Shown here in pieces: positions 19,830-31,954 of a stretch of DNA of 64,000 bases. The stretch is from Isoetes taiwanensis (lineage: Eukaryota > Streptophyta > Lycopodiopsida > Isoetales > Isoetaceae). The notes under the pieces were generated by a model. It ran no database searches, was not told where the DNA came from, and saw only the letters and a list, made by a program, of their open reading frames with translations. How positions within the stretch are numbered: the first letter of the stretch is position 1; every line of letters starts with the position of its first letter. The position numbers were made by a program, and so were the translations under genes. Location: contig JAJEKV010000017.1 in assembly GCA_021234155.1 (NCBI GenBank), positions 17,554,372 to 17,618,371 of the forward strand, in the 5' to 3' direction.

Positions 19830-22800
19830 GTGTGTTCACTTCATTATTTGAATTTGTTCAGATCAACGAAGACTAGGCAACAGATTTTATCTATGATTTT
19901 GTGTATGACCCATTTGCAATACATGTTTTTGAGGATATGGAGTCATCACAGAAGATTCCCTTTTTTATCTCGTTAGTTGAAAGGTACATATGAATCTTCA
20001 TCTTCAAGATGAAGACTTTGATTCAGTGTGTATATAGTTACCATTGTTGCTACAGACCTCATTTGATGCTTTAGTGACTGGGGGGCTCTCTTAAATGATA
20101 TGAAGTATTCATTTTCCATGATAGAAGGTTGACATAAGAGCACTGCAAAATAAAATTTCAGTTGAGTTACATGTGGAACTACTATCCATGCTTGCTAACT
20201 TGGTCATATCTTGAGCTGAAAAATCCTTTTGTGTGTCTGAAACTTTGGACCAGGTATAGCATTTTATTGCATGGAAAAGATAAAATAGATCATTGTATGA
20301 TTGCACGAAAAAGATAAAACAGATCATTGTATGATTTGAAACACCTAAGTTGATTAAGGTTGAGTAAATGAAGATCAAAAACTTATTATTGTTCATACTG
20401 GGATCGTCTTCATGTATGTCAGCTTGTAGCTTCTATGGTCCTGCATCACTGTTCACACGTGCTATTCAATATAGAGAGAATGAATGAAGCAGAAAATCAA
20501 GGTGGAGATAGTCAGGGTGCTCTAAGAGCATTTCAATCAATGAAGAAACTTGGCTTTGGTAAGAAAATTACTAGCTCACAATGATAATCTGCTGATACAA
20601 TCTGAAATTCAATCTCAAATTAAGTGTGGGAAACATAACCCAGCCTATAGTCACCTGAACATCTTGCAGCATAGGAGATTGATTAATACAAAACAAAGCT
20701 TACAAAACTCTGTTCGAGAAGATGCTTGCACTCGAATCATATATGCTAAAAAAACATCTAATTTCCAAAGTAAATAAGCAATTTTATCATCCGCGAGAAG
20801 AATCCATTTGCCCAAAAGATCTATGCTATATTCCTCCTACAAATTAAAAAATCGAACTACATCCTTGTTGCCAGAATGGTTTAATCAAGAACAAGGATCA
20901 TTTATTAAATAGCTTATGGATGTTTTGGAGCCGTGATAATGAACTATGCCCTGTGGGCTGACAGCAATGAATCAGCATTTCTCTTTCGTTTAAATTGAAG
21001 TCTATAAGCTTTGTCTGAACACTGGAGGTAATGCACAATACTCAAAAACTTGTGGATTTTTTGCCTGCTTAATGTCTGAAATATCGCGGGCAAAAGACTT
21101 AATCTTCGGACATGACTACGTTTTCAGACTTGAGTGACAGCAAGAATTTCTATAAATGTTTGAAAATTACAACTCTAGGTCCTTTTACTAAAAAATACTA
21201 GAAGAATGGAAATATTTGTCTGATTTTTCAAACATTACTGGTCATTTCTGTGGCATTAAAAGCATATAATATTAGTATATCAAGTCTAGTTGTGCATATC
21301 CAATTACAGGGGTTCTGCATTAGCACTTGAAATGGAGTATTTGCATGAAAGTTTTTATATAAATACTACAGTATTAAACAGGAATTAGGAAAGGATATGG
21401 TAGATCTATAATCTAGGATAGCCCAATTTGGTACACATGGCCAATACACAGTTCTGCCTAATATCTACATTATACACGGTTTTGCCCAATATTACATAGT
21501 TCTGCCCAATACATAGTGGAACTTGGGTTTTGTAGCATATCTCTAAAGGTAGCTTGTTATCAATCTTGTTAATTTGGGATTTTCAGGTTTGGCTAAAAAT
21601 GTTTTTGGAATTTTTTATAAGTCCATTTCCTAAGATTTTAGTGGTTCTACCTGCCGAAAAAACTTTCAGATTTGCCAAATATCGTAGATTTGGTTGAACT
21701 ATGATTTTGGTCATGGATCTCCTCCCTTATCTGATCGAAATGGCTTAAGTACCGCATGATGCCACACAAAACCAGCATGCATGCAGCTCCGTGGCATCAA
21801 TAAGATATGTTCTTGAAAAGAATTTCGTTTGCATTGGCAAGGATAGATTGGCCAAGACTTTGCCGAAGAACCCTAATAGCCGGAATTTGCAGTGCACCGC
21901 ATCTAAATGGCATTATTTTTGCCAGCATGGAGCACGACAGCTTTGATTTGCTTGCAAACAAGCCCGGTGCGAATGTGACATCTATTTTCCTTTAACCCAT
22001 CCGGTGTTGTGATTTGCAGTCGTTATGCAGGTAGAGCTTCCTACTTTTTCAGAGCCTGCAGGTTTTATATTGGTCTAGATTCGTTTGCTATGTGAAGTTG
22101 ATTTCTGACAGATATGAAATATTGATGATTATAGTTGCCCTTCGTGGAGTTGAGAGCTGCCAGGTGATGCTCGGGTATAGAGGAAAAACAAGGTTAGTCT
22201 ATGCTAGAATAAAACTGTATTAAATACTGAGTTAGATTCTTAATCAACCTAGGTTTAGCCATCGAAGCCCTTTCTAAATGACGTCAGGCTGAAGGTTAGT
22301 ATTTGCAATGCTAATTTTGAATTTACTGAGCATTACGTTGTAGATTCATTTTGTAGACTGGGGCATATATGCCTTAAAATTGCAGAGGTCTTTGAAGTCG
22401 TCTTTGATATTTTGGGACTGTATTTGGAGCTTGCAGTCATCTCTGTGCCAATTCAATAACATCTAGATGGAACTAAGTGGGCTGCTCTTTTTAAGTTGTC
22501 CACAATTTAACCATTTAATTTAGGTGAAATAGAAAGGATAAGCTGGAGCCGATTGAACCATTCTGTAGAGTAGTGAATCAGACGAGATTGAAGATAATTT
22601 GTTTCTTTTAGTTGGTTAAGATTGAAAGACTTGCATAAGCAATTGCAAGTTTTGAGGACATCGCTTGATCAGTGGAGATGGACGCTAAGAAACATACAGA
22701 TGGTTATGGTAGATTTCCTTCACCTTGCAAACTGAAGGATCTTTTAAATTGAATGATCTTCTGCTCAGAAGCACCGATCAAGTTCTCCAGGCAATTTGAG

Positions 22801-25800
22801 GTTGTACTTACCTTTGCAAAGTGAAAAGAGATCTTCTTTGCTGTTAACCAATTTTCTTATGGCTCTTTGCATGCTTGGTCTGATCTCAAACAAATGCTAA
22901 TGTTTTAAATGTGGTGTGGCCACTTTAAAATTCCAGTGAGAATGTTATGGGCATGGCACTCTGGGCATGACATCAATACATTGTCTAAGTTTATCTAATG
23001 CTGCCTTTATAATAATCCTAAGCTATTGAGATTTCAGATGGAATGCCAGAAAGTGGGATGCCATTGTATAAAAAATCATGTCGTGTTCATGACTAATAAA
23101 GCTCCTTAGCCATTGCACATCATGTCCTATCAGCGCTATTAGTAGTCTACATTTTGTTCTCTCAAATAACAGGGTTGTTGCAAGATTCTGCCAACATTGC
23201 TAGCATCAAAGTAAAATCAGGACACACGGAGACCTAAAACAAAGGCAATAAGAGCTAAGATAACGACATTGCATATCAGGAATTACATCTTTAAACAGAA
23301 TCTTTTGGAAGTAACTCAAATTTGAATACCCTTTTGAATTGTAAGTATTTATTTTGCCATTATTAACTTTCATTCTAGAGATGGAAGCTCGACTTCATTT
23401 TTGGATCTGCATCTGGAGGTTGACTGAACTTTCATGTTCTAAACTTTTTGGCTTCAAAAAACCAGTGCTCTGCTCTACCATAAGGGCTTCCATCATAGAA
23501 ATATACTTTGTAGCCTTTCACACGTTTAATGAAATTTAGAGTTATTAATTAGAGTTAGTCATCTCTAGGCTACAAGATTCGCTCTTTGCGGAGTTTGCAC
23601 AAGTTGCTCTTTATCTGCTCAATGCTTAATGCTGGCATCCTAAATTTCAAGAGAATTGCATCCATGACCCATCCGCCTAATGATTTTATGCTGGGATCCA
23701 TCTGAATTGTCTTGGTTGCTTCAGAATTCTGAGGTAAGAGATGCGAGTTTCTGTTGTAGATAATTGCCCTTCAAACTTTTGGAGGCATTACATGCATCTT
23801 TGATGCATCTTTGAGTCATATTGACTGAACTTCCATCTTCAGACCATTTCATATGATCTGCATATGGTAAACTATTAAGAAGCTATTATGATGCTCCGAA
23901 CATCGATGCAGATTTCCATTTTCACTTAGTGGATGGAAAAACCTCATTACTTGCTCCGAGCTCTGTTTCCTTAGTTGCTTTTGAAGCTAGAGACATATGG
24001 CTTCTGTAACGATAGATCCATCTATACACACCCACATCGATTTAACTGTATTGTAAGTGCAATTCTTCAGGTCATCACATAACTGTAGCATTTCAAGATC
24101 TGTACTAATTTTTTATCCGGTATCACTGCAGACTCATCGTCATACACATTTTGCAGAATACAGACTTCTTACTATATTTTTGAAGCCGTTCTGCCTCCAC
24201 GTGATTAACCTACTTCATTTTCTGTTAGGATTTAGGCTCTAGATTTAGGAACAAAGTGCAGCAACATTTAGCATTGCGTTTTGTTGAATCGTTACTGTAC
24301 CTTTAAGACTATCTTTCGCTTATATTTGGCTTTATTTTTGGGTAATCTTTGAGGTAAAAATATTCCTTCTGTGTAATTTGTAAAAAAACTTAAAAGCCAG
24401 GTTTTGGACCAGGTTCATGAGATTGACTGCACTAGAGTGGCATTGTTTTTCTACTGATTGTTTCAGCCTAGGAATATAGATCATGTATCAAAGTTTTTCT
24501 CTAAATCTGTATCAAAGCTTTTTTCTATATTATACAGCCTTGGTCTCCAATGCCAAATCATAAGCATGCACTTGGAATTTGGGGCGTCCATGGCCAAATT
24601 GTAAGGATGCACTTGGAATTAGTTGGTTAGAAATGACTTAGTAGTGTACATTCTTCATGTTTTCTTTTTTATTTTTAGGCATGGGAACGTTTTTCAGATT
24701 GCTGGTCTTTGGCTTATGAAACCAAAACCAAACAAGCATAATTGTGGCTGCATTTGCCAATAGAAATGATGAGATCTTCAAGGACTCTGATGCTTCAGGC
24801 ATTGTACTTACACCATTGTATCATTGTACTACTTGCAGGAAATGTGAGCAGGTCTTTGAATCTGACATGGTGCATCCAGCAACCAGCCAAAGTACTACCC
24901 TAGCATATCTCTGTCACCATGGTTTGAATGTAAAAGGTTAGGGCTTATAACATGGATGAGCTTTTCTACTCTTGATGTGTTGTAAGCATGCATTGAACAC
25001 TTGGATCTGTTTATCTAGATGGTATACTGGTTAGAAGTCATGTAATCCTCCATGCAAGCATGGCTACAAGCTCATATTTTGATCAACTTTTTCCACATTG
25101 TCGGTTTGCCATATATCAAGTCTTTGATTTGATTATAATTTGATCAAATTTTTTCGCATTGTGGGTTTTTGCTTGCAAGTGAGGGCACTCAATACCTATG
25201 CATTACACAACAACAGAATCTTTATCTGTAGGGCAGATAAAATTTTGTGTTTTATAAGACCGTTGCTTCTCACAGGCTTTGTTAGCGCAATGCATTGAGG
25301 TGATGATCTATGATCTTGATGTTTGCCTCTTCCTATGTTCAGAGGGGTCGATCAACTAAGAGACCAAACACATTTATTTTTTAAGGTAAATCCTCAAATT
25401 ACAAATAGAAGTATAATGACTCTGTGGAGTTTGTAATCCAATTTCTAGGCACATCTATGTTTTGTTAGTACACCATTGTTGTGAAAATAAGCCTCCTCCA
25501 GCTCGGGAATTTTAGTTTGCTTGTGCTGGCTATAACAACAGATGATACAATTTTAAGGCAGCTATTTTCTTTATCGTCCGTGCTGTGAAAAATCTTCATG
25601 GAGCCATCTTAATATCATGTGAAGGTTATGTTATTGTATGCGTACTGTGTAAATCCGTAATCCATCATTTGGACATACAAAAGAAATGAATTGACATCTT
25701 CTCCTCTAATTGCTTAGAGGCATTCTAAGCAAAGGAGACACGAGCTGGGAACAGTTGTTGAGATGCCGCGAATGGATCCTATTATTGTTTTTCTTATGAA

Positions 25801-26433
25801 GATTTTAATGAGATTGTATAGTATATCAAGCCATAAAAGATAAGATAAGATAAGAAATTTTTACGTCAAAGAAAAGAGACATAAGTTGCCCAGAACAAAT
25901 TGAATGCAATTATATTATATGAACCATTTAAGAATCTGTAAAACAAGGTATTGAGATAGGCTTATTTGAAGGGAGAATGTCTAGGTTCAACTAAACCATA
26001 AAGCACTATTCTGAGCTTATGATGGGATGAATGCTATCTTCAAAAAGGATAGTGAATGATTTTCTTAGTCTTAAAGTAATCACAGTCACATGTTTGAGTT
26101 TTGGTCGTCTTCTCAGATATGCTATCCAAATCAATGGCTATTTGTGCTTCAAGGCTGCGATAATTATTTCATCCACTAAAGGAGGTAAATTGATCTGGAA
26201 TGCAAGAAACAAGACTTTGTTGCTTCTTGAATCAAAATAATCTCTTTCATACACAATTTATGATGGCATTTCCTCTTTTATTAATGAAGGTTGACCTACC
26301 ACATACACAAAATATATATATTGAATTCTATGTCAATGAATCTCAAAAAGTTCTAGACTACCCTTGCGCTATCCAGGCCACATTGTCTATTCTAGCTAGC
26401 TATGAAACAAACACCTCTTTTAATTGTCACTAG
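19830..26433. other. Long featureless stretch; intronic or intergenic
   Basis: No open frame longer than about 100 codons and no recognised domain occurs in these 6.6 kb. The T-rich plus strand and many TTGCAG and TTTCAG words would suit introns of a plus-strand gene. The short frames at 20550-20777, 21807-21995, 24057-24242 and 24744-24941 have no family resemblance, so I do not call them exons. The stretch ends at a Helitron-like terminus and could include captured DNA. Confidence 0.3.
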
Positions 26434-26461
26434 GCCCGGCAATGCCGGGCACCATAACTAG
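26434..26461 (+). mobile_element. Helitron-like 3' terminus (hairpin plus CTAG)
   Basis: GCCCGGCA-A-TGCCGGGC (26434-26450) is a perfect 8-bp-arm hairpin. Seven bases later comes CTAG (26458-26461), followed by T. A GC-rich hairpin about 10 nt before a CTRR end, inserted before T, is the hallmark of a Helitron 3' end. I did not find the matching TC-starting 5' end or any RepHel gene, so the element's extent is unknown; it would lie to the left. Confidence 0.5.
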
Positions 26462-26469
26462 TTTATATT

Positions 26470-26600
26470 AAAAGCAAAATGCATCAGATATACGCTGCCT
26501 AACATTGCATCAAATATACATTGCATCAAAACTGCTGATATACACTGCATCAAAATATACATAAGAGATGTACACTGCATCAAAATGGCTGATAGCCAGG
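26470..26600. repeat. Short irregular repeats of TACACTGCATCAAAA
   Basis: Variants of TACACTGCATCAAAA recur five or six times at uneven spacing. Simple local duplication. Confidence 0.5.
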
Positions 26601-26703
26601 CCAAGGCCAGCCACAAGTACTATATGCTCATAAGCAAACAAGGCAAAATTACAGTAATCCATCAATTGATTTTCACACGGTAACATTACTTAGCCATTCC
26701 ATT

Positions 26704-26872
26704 GACTGTTTAAATATGTTTAAGGAGAAGCTTGTTTGAACATGTTCAAATCTACATCAGCCTGTTTAAACCCGTTTAAGGAGAATTCTATTTAAACCCG
26801 TTCAACCAGCATCAAATAAACATGTTTAACGAGAAACCTGTTTAAACTCGTTCAAATCTGCATCAACCTGTT
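26704..26872. repeat. Three ~55-bp tandem units rich in GTTTAAAC/GTTCAAA
   Basis: Each unit reads approximately CTGTTTAAAC, CGTTTAAGGAGAA, TGTTTAAAC, CGTTCAA and GCATCAAC. Units begin near 26704, 26760 and 26815. The many near-palindromic GTTTAAAC words would let the strand fold. Confidence 0.6.
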
Positions 26873-26879
26873 TCTTAAT

Positions 26880-27378
26880 TCCTCTAAAGAATTCAAATAC
26901 ATACATAAATCATTTTGAAGTTTGAGAGCATGGGCTGAGTTCGATGATGGCCTCCCGTGCATGGGTTTATTAATGCTTGATAAGCTTTCACCTTCAATTG
27001 GCTACTTGTAATTAATAACAGAGAAATAATTTCTAAACCGCAAGCAGCGTTTTTGAACAAAATAGAGTTTGCCGGCTTCCACGGATGTTAGATGATAGCA
27101 ACCAAAGCTGAAAATATACAAATCAATATTTCTATCATAAATAGACAAATGCTTCCAATTTTAGCAAGGTTTAGGCCTGTTTATGCTAGGAAAAATGATG
27201 AATGCAGTTTCGGACTGTTGCAGATACTGTCAAGTTCTCTAATATTTTGAACAATCACTACAACATATAGGTGAGTTCATTGGTCTTGAAATTCTCGAAG
27301 TCATTTAAAAATCAAGTAAAGATTGATGTGGTGGCGATAAATCGTGAAATTGAAACTTCTATTCTCAGATATATTGGT
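26880..27378. other. No recognised feature
   Basis: AT-rich intergenic sequence. The open frame at 27271-27462 runs into the fold-back unit at 27380 and has no recognisable product. Confidence 0.3.
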
Positions 27379-27379
27379 T

Positions 27380-27479
27380 TAAGTGGCAGTGGGTCAACTG
27401 GACCAATTCTGGTCCATGGACTAGGAATGGTCCCTGGGACCATTCTAGTGTTACTAATTTAATTAGCAAGTGCCACTTA
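27380..27479. mobile_element. 100-bp fold-back unit with nested hairpins
   Basis: TAAGTGGCA (27380-27388) and TGCCACTTA (27471-27479) are perfect 9-bp inverted ends. Inside are two more hairpins: GGACCA/TGGTCC (27400-27415) and AATGGTCC/GGACCATT (27426-27444). The structure resembles a very small MITE. No target-site duplication could be fixed. Confidence 0.5.
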
Positions 27480-27770
27480 GCTCACATCAATTGGGTTAGA
27501 GGTAGTTGCTAAATAAGGGTCATCTAATTGGGGCTTCTCCATCATATTGCTCCAAATTGTTGGAAAAAGAGGAGCAACTTGTTCAACCTTAAAGAGTATG
27601 TAGAACTTGAGAGACAATGGGTCTAGCCAAGATACGGGTTCATATGAATACATAGCTTGAGTTTCTAGTTTAAGACTTAACCATTGTGCGATTAGATGGA
27701 TGATTAATCTTATATTGATATTCAATTTGAAGTTATGAATGGATTTATGGTAGTTTCTTGTTGCACCTCT
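27480..27770. other. No recognised feature
   Basis: Non-coding sequence between the fold-back unit and the old LTR. Confidence 0.3.
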
Positions 27771-27799
27771 AGTGGGATAAGGGAGAGTAAAATTTAAAA

Positions 27800-28750
27800 G
27801 CTAGTAGGAATAGAGATGTTTCTAGCTAGAATCCTATAAATCCCAATAAATGAGGCCCGTGCACAAGAGCCCACTCAGTTGTGGATGCTATGTTGTGGCA
27901 CAATGGTGATATGGAGGTAGGAGCCTTATTGATCGTGAGGCCTCCATAGTGTGCTAGGCTTATAGTCGGTCACTAAGTGTGGGCAGTGTATGGGTCTGAC
28001 TCTTCCGGGTCGCAGGTATCGTCCCAAAAGGACGTCATGTGCTCGATAGGTATAGGTGAGGGTTCGATAGGTACGGGTGAGCTCGTCCCATGGATTATGG
28101 GGGGTTAAGTCGGGTACAGACGTGTGTCACCATAATCCTCTAGCCATCCCCAAAACCATTGTGCTCTAAGAAGGGACTTGTCCCATTCTTGCCTCATCGA
28201 ACTCGAGAGATGCAACCTGGAATAGTCTCATAGGGTGACTCAATGAGATTATGTCTATGGAAGGCTACAGTCACGCTACATCATGTTTCAGCCTATCTGC
28301 AAACAATGCATAGGAGGAGCGGATGGACTACCCCAGTCAATGTTCTATGCCAGCCAATGCCATTGTCATGACTCTGTCTATTGGTATCCAGAGACCTTGA
28401 CCGTCAGTCGACCCCCCTTGAGTCTGAGCCTGGGGTAGAATCCTCATTTATGACGCATTGTATATGTTATGTTGATATTCATATTGATGATAAATGGACC
28501 ACCCTTTATGGTGGCATATTATTATGTCTATTGTTGTTAGTGCTAATATTTATATATGATTCCGCAGTATAGGATATCTCATAGAAGGTATGGACGAATG
28601 ACACTTCTATGTCCTTTGCTCAAACATTTAGCCACGACAAGTGGTTTGAGTCACACGAAGAATCTTTCCTGGTGATAGTGTTGCTGGAAAAAGGGATTTT
28701 TTGTATTTATACGATGGGAGCATCGTATAGGGTTGGACAGCGCCATAATT
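27800..28750 (+). mobile_element. Diverged solo LTR related to the LTR at 56.2-57.1 kb
   Basis: Collinear blocks match 56,290-57,115: CCCGTGCACAAGAGCCCAC against CCTGTGTACAAGAACCCCAC; GGAGCGGATGGACTACCCCA and TTCTATGCCAGCCAATG against their counterparts near 56,710-56,760; a CATTGTCATGA word; GAGCCTGGGGTAG against GAGCCTTGGGTAG; and near the end ATACGATGGGAGCATCGTAT against ATACGATGAGTGCACCGTAT. The relationship is clear but old. No internal retrotransposon domain follows; a LINE begins at about 28,760 instead. Start and end are approximate. Confidence 0.6.
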
Positions 28751-28759
28751 ACAGTCTGT

Positions 28760-30180
28760 CAATGATGTCCACTCTCACCAACATTGTTTGACCTATATAT
28801 TGATCAACTAGAGGGCTGGCTTATTCAACATGGGGGTGGAGGGCCTCAGCTTATGCATATCATCTCTCATCTGGCAACTCATATACGGCCGATGATGTGG
28901 ACGTTATAGCTTACAATCAAGCCGACATGCATCAGCACTTAGATGTCCTGGATGCTTTCTGCCAGACTACTAGAATGCACATCAATTTGCATAAGACTAA
29001 GGTGCTTCTCGTCTCATCTTCACGTCCACCAAGACCACCTCCTTCACTTATCAAGGTCAATATGTGGAGGCTGTACCCGCCTATAAGTACCTGGGAGTAT
29101 AGTTCACTACTACCGACGGCAGGCTAGAAGGTGCTATACGCAATGCAGAACAACGTAGAGCTTTACGACTGGGTCCATCAGTCACACTTTTTCAGGGTTT
29201 TAGTGGAGCTCGTTCCCTTATATGGGATGGAGGTGTGGAGATTGATGATATTACTTGCCACCTGGAATGACTTAGAGCTGGTTCAGAAGGCCTTTCTAGC
29301 TCGAGCACTTGGAGTGAAGTTCATGGTCTCATGTTAAATACTTCTATGGGAGATCAGTTTTTTGCTTCTGCAGAGGGATGCGATAGAACGTCACCTCAAA
29401 TACTTTTAGAAGGTGGTTAGCGTGGGTAACACTCGTCTATTAATCTCACCTTTACTATGGTCATGGATCTACAGTGCTTCAAAAGGCTACTGGAAGGAGA
29501 AGCGAGCTATTGGCTCTCCAAATGGAATGTGCATGAGCATAGGTGCATATATATATATAGACTGCGAAGGATTACAATCACCTGAAGCAATATCTTGATG
29601 TTTCCTTCCTCGACAAGCTTCGAGATCCTGAGGCTTTGGAACTGGTAAAAACCCCACTCAAAAGCCAGATCAATTCCACGCTCGAGCGAGGTCCACAACA
29701 GTATCTGCAAAGGCATTTACCTCTGAAGAAACACAGACTCATTGTGTCATCTGCACGAATACTCACCGTCTCCGAATTGAGACAGACAGATGGATCTAAG
29801 AAGCGTAAGAGGACAGGCTCTGCCAGTGTTATTACCTAGAAGGCTAGCAATTATTGAGGATGAGTGCCACACTCTTCAAAACATCCGGCATTTGAATCAG
29901 AGTACGTTATGCTGAGTTAGTCTAGCCTAACCATCCATTCTATATTGCACACGGCTTCAGTGGAACTGGGATCATATGTCTAGGATATGATGGATATGCG
30001 CACCCAGTTGTGTCTTTTGATACTATTGACATGTACCACTGTACAGTTTCTTAGTATGCTTATTACTGCCAAGGTTTTTTTTATTAATCTTGGATAGTAC
30101 TACATATATTGTGCTCTTTGTTTGGGTTCTATACGTCTATTGGTCTTCATGGATAATAAAAACTTATTCGATTCAACTCC
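28760..30180 (+). mobile_element. LINE copy B, 5'-truncated, with reverse-transcriptase remains
   Basis: About 28,767-28,860 reads CPLSPTLFDLYIDQLEGWLI, the conserved RT block before the catalytic site. TADDVDVIAYNQADMHQHLD (about 28,885) covers the YxDD motif with Thr before Ala-Asp-Asp, and HINLHKTKVLL follows. After stops and frame changes it continues MQNNVELYDWVHQSHFFRVL, VPLYGMEVW and LEQ/LELVQKAFLARALGVK. The 3' end matches copies A and C and ends in ATGGATAATAAAAACTTATT and a degenerate ATTC tail. Many disruptions show it is dead. QGCPLSPTLF with LYID is unlike the usual plant L1 (GDPLSP); the clade is not settled. Confidence 0.78.
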
Positions 30181-30294
30181 TAATGCCATAACATAGATGA
30201 GTGTACTCAATGCCAGCATGATATATGGTAATCTGGAAAGAGTATATTGATCAACAGAAAATCCAGTTCAGATCCTGATACTGGTCCTATGCTT

Positions 30295-30302
30295 GGATAA
30301 AC
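30295..30302. repeat. 8-bp target-site duplication, left (hAT element 2)
   Basis: GGATAAAC, repeated exactly at 31947-31954, immediately outside the terminal inverted repeats. Confidence 0.92.
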
Positions 30303-31946
30303 CATAGTTACCGAAAACGAAAACGGAATGAAAACGGCAAGTGGAAATTGAAAACGAAAACGAAAACGGCCAAAAAAACAGCAAGTTCAAAAAAAAAATA
30401 TATACACATATGTACACTAATTCATAATATTAATATGGCATACTTAATACAATATCATCTGAAATATGCTTGTCCAAAATAGCATATTTGCTAATTAAAC
30501 AACTCATATGATAAATTCCTCATACTTAGAGCAATAAACTTTCAGATTTACTTACTTATAACAAATAACAGGACATAATGTGAAACTAAATGATAACATG
30601 ACATCAAAATGTTCATAATGTTCAAGGCCTCTTACTCTTATCACGGAAGAAATGCATTGCTCTTTGCAATAAGGACATATCCATTCTCTAGCACCTCCCG
30701 GTAGTTTTTGGCCGTTCAACACAATTTCTACCTCTTTCCACCAATCACTTGGATCTGGACCTGTATTATTGCGCTTTCTTTTCCTGTTGCTGCTCATCAT
30801 GGTGATCACAATCTATGAAAATAAAAAAACAAAGAACAAGTGAGCAAACAAATATATTAAATGAGCAAAACATATCAAAAGAGAAAATATAACGCTGTTT
30901 TTTTGTTATAGTTACAACAACAAAGAACACAAAGAACAAGTAAGCAAAAAAAAATCCATTAAAGTAAAAAAAAGGCTCAAAATAAGCTCACTGTTTTTGT
31001 TTGTTACAGACTTACAGTTATGTCAAAATGTGACAGTCCAAATTCATCATCAAAATGTGCATAAGATTCATCAAAATGCATCAAATTCATCAATGATTTG
31101 GAATGGGAGAGAGAAAAAAGGGTCTAGATTCATTATTCATTGTGAAAGTCCATATTGGTATCATTGTGCAGCTCTGATTTTGGAATAAATTCAGGAGCAG
31201 GTCCAACCAAATAAGCATTGCAGCAGGTCGAATCAATGTGGAATGGTAAATCAAGGTCGAAATTGTGCAGTGGTCGAAATAAAGAGTGGTCGAACTATGG
31301 TCTGGGCAGAGATTACAAGGTCTGGGCAGGTCGAAATTAGCCTCTTTGCTTCAGCAGCAGGTCGAAATGGGCAATGGCTTATGGACTGTAAGGCAATGGG
31401 CGCTTGCTGCTCTAGAAGACTGAACTGACAGATGGTCGAAATGACAGATGATCGAATGTTTGATGGTCGAAATGTTTGAGCAGCAGGTCCGAAAAAAGCA
31501 GTGGCTATGGCATTCAAAAGCCCACGAAATCCGGATGGGCGCTTGCTCTGCTGTCTTCAAGATTTCGTGCTGACTGAACTGGTCTGATATGCATAAAATG
31601 TGCAAATAGAAATCGAAATGGAAGAGCAAAATACCTGGCTTCTTCTTCTTCCTTCTTGAATCGAGCTTGTTGAGGAGTTATCTTGCTTGAATCGGTTGGA
31701 GACAGGGGCGCAGTTCTATGCCTCTGTTTTTTTCTTTTGCCTCCACAAAAAACCCAACAGGGCACGAACGAAAATTTTCCCCCAAAAAACTCTCTTATAA
31801 AAAACGGACGTTTTTTCCAAAAAAACGGCCAAAAAAACGCCACGTCAGCGTTTTTTGAACGCACGTTTTCACCTTTGAAAACGGCCCTAGGAAAAATTAC
31901 AAAAACGGCAAAAAAATGGCGAAAACGGCCGTTTTCGGTAACTATG
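30303..31946 (-). mobile_element. hAT transposon 2 (1.64 kb, non-autonomous, BED-finger exon only)
   Basis: CATAGTTACCGAAAACG at the left end (30303) is inverted exactly at the right end (to 31946), flanked by the duplication GGATAAAC. Both subterminal regions are crowded with AAACGG in direct or inverted form (about 30,318-30,370 and 31,800-31,940). AAACGG is the motif bound by the maize Ac transposase. The first nine bases of the ends equal those of element 1, so the two belong to related families. Inside is a minus-strand exon for a BED zinc finger (30,809-30,640) and no dimerisation domain, the reverse of what element 1 retains. The perfect duplication suggests a fairly recent insertion. 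Confidence 0.93.
30552..30809 (-). pseudogene. hAT transposase first exon with BED-type zinc finger
   Basis: The frame starts MITMMSSNRKRKRN (basic, nuclear-signal-like), then has DWWKEVEIVLNGQKLPGG, REWICPYCKEQCISSVIRV and RGLEHYEHFDV. The W...W-I-C-x2-C...S.S.I.RVRGH pattern is the BED finger found at the N-terminus of plant hAT transposases. The expected RVRGHL is altered to RVRGLEH, possibly at a lost splice site. The remaining transposase exons are absent from the element. Confidence 0.7.
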
Positions 31947-31954
31947 GGATAAAC
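31947..31954. repeat. 8-bp target-site duplication, right (hAT element 2)
   Basis: GGATAAAC, identical to 30295-30302. Confidence 0.92.
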
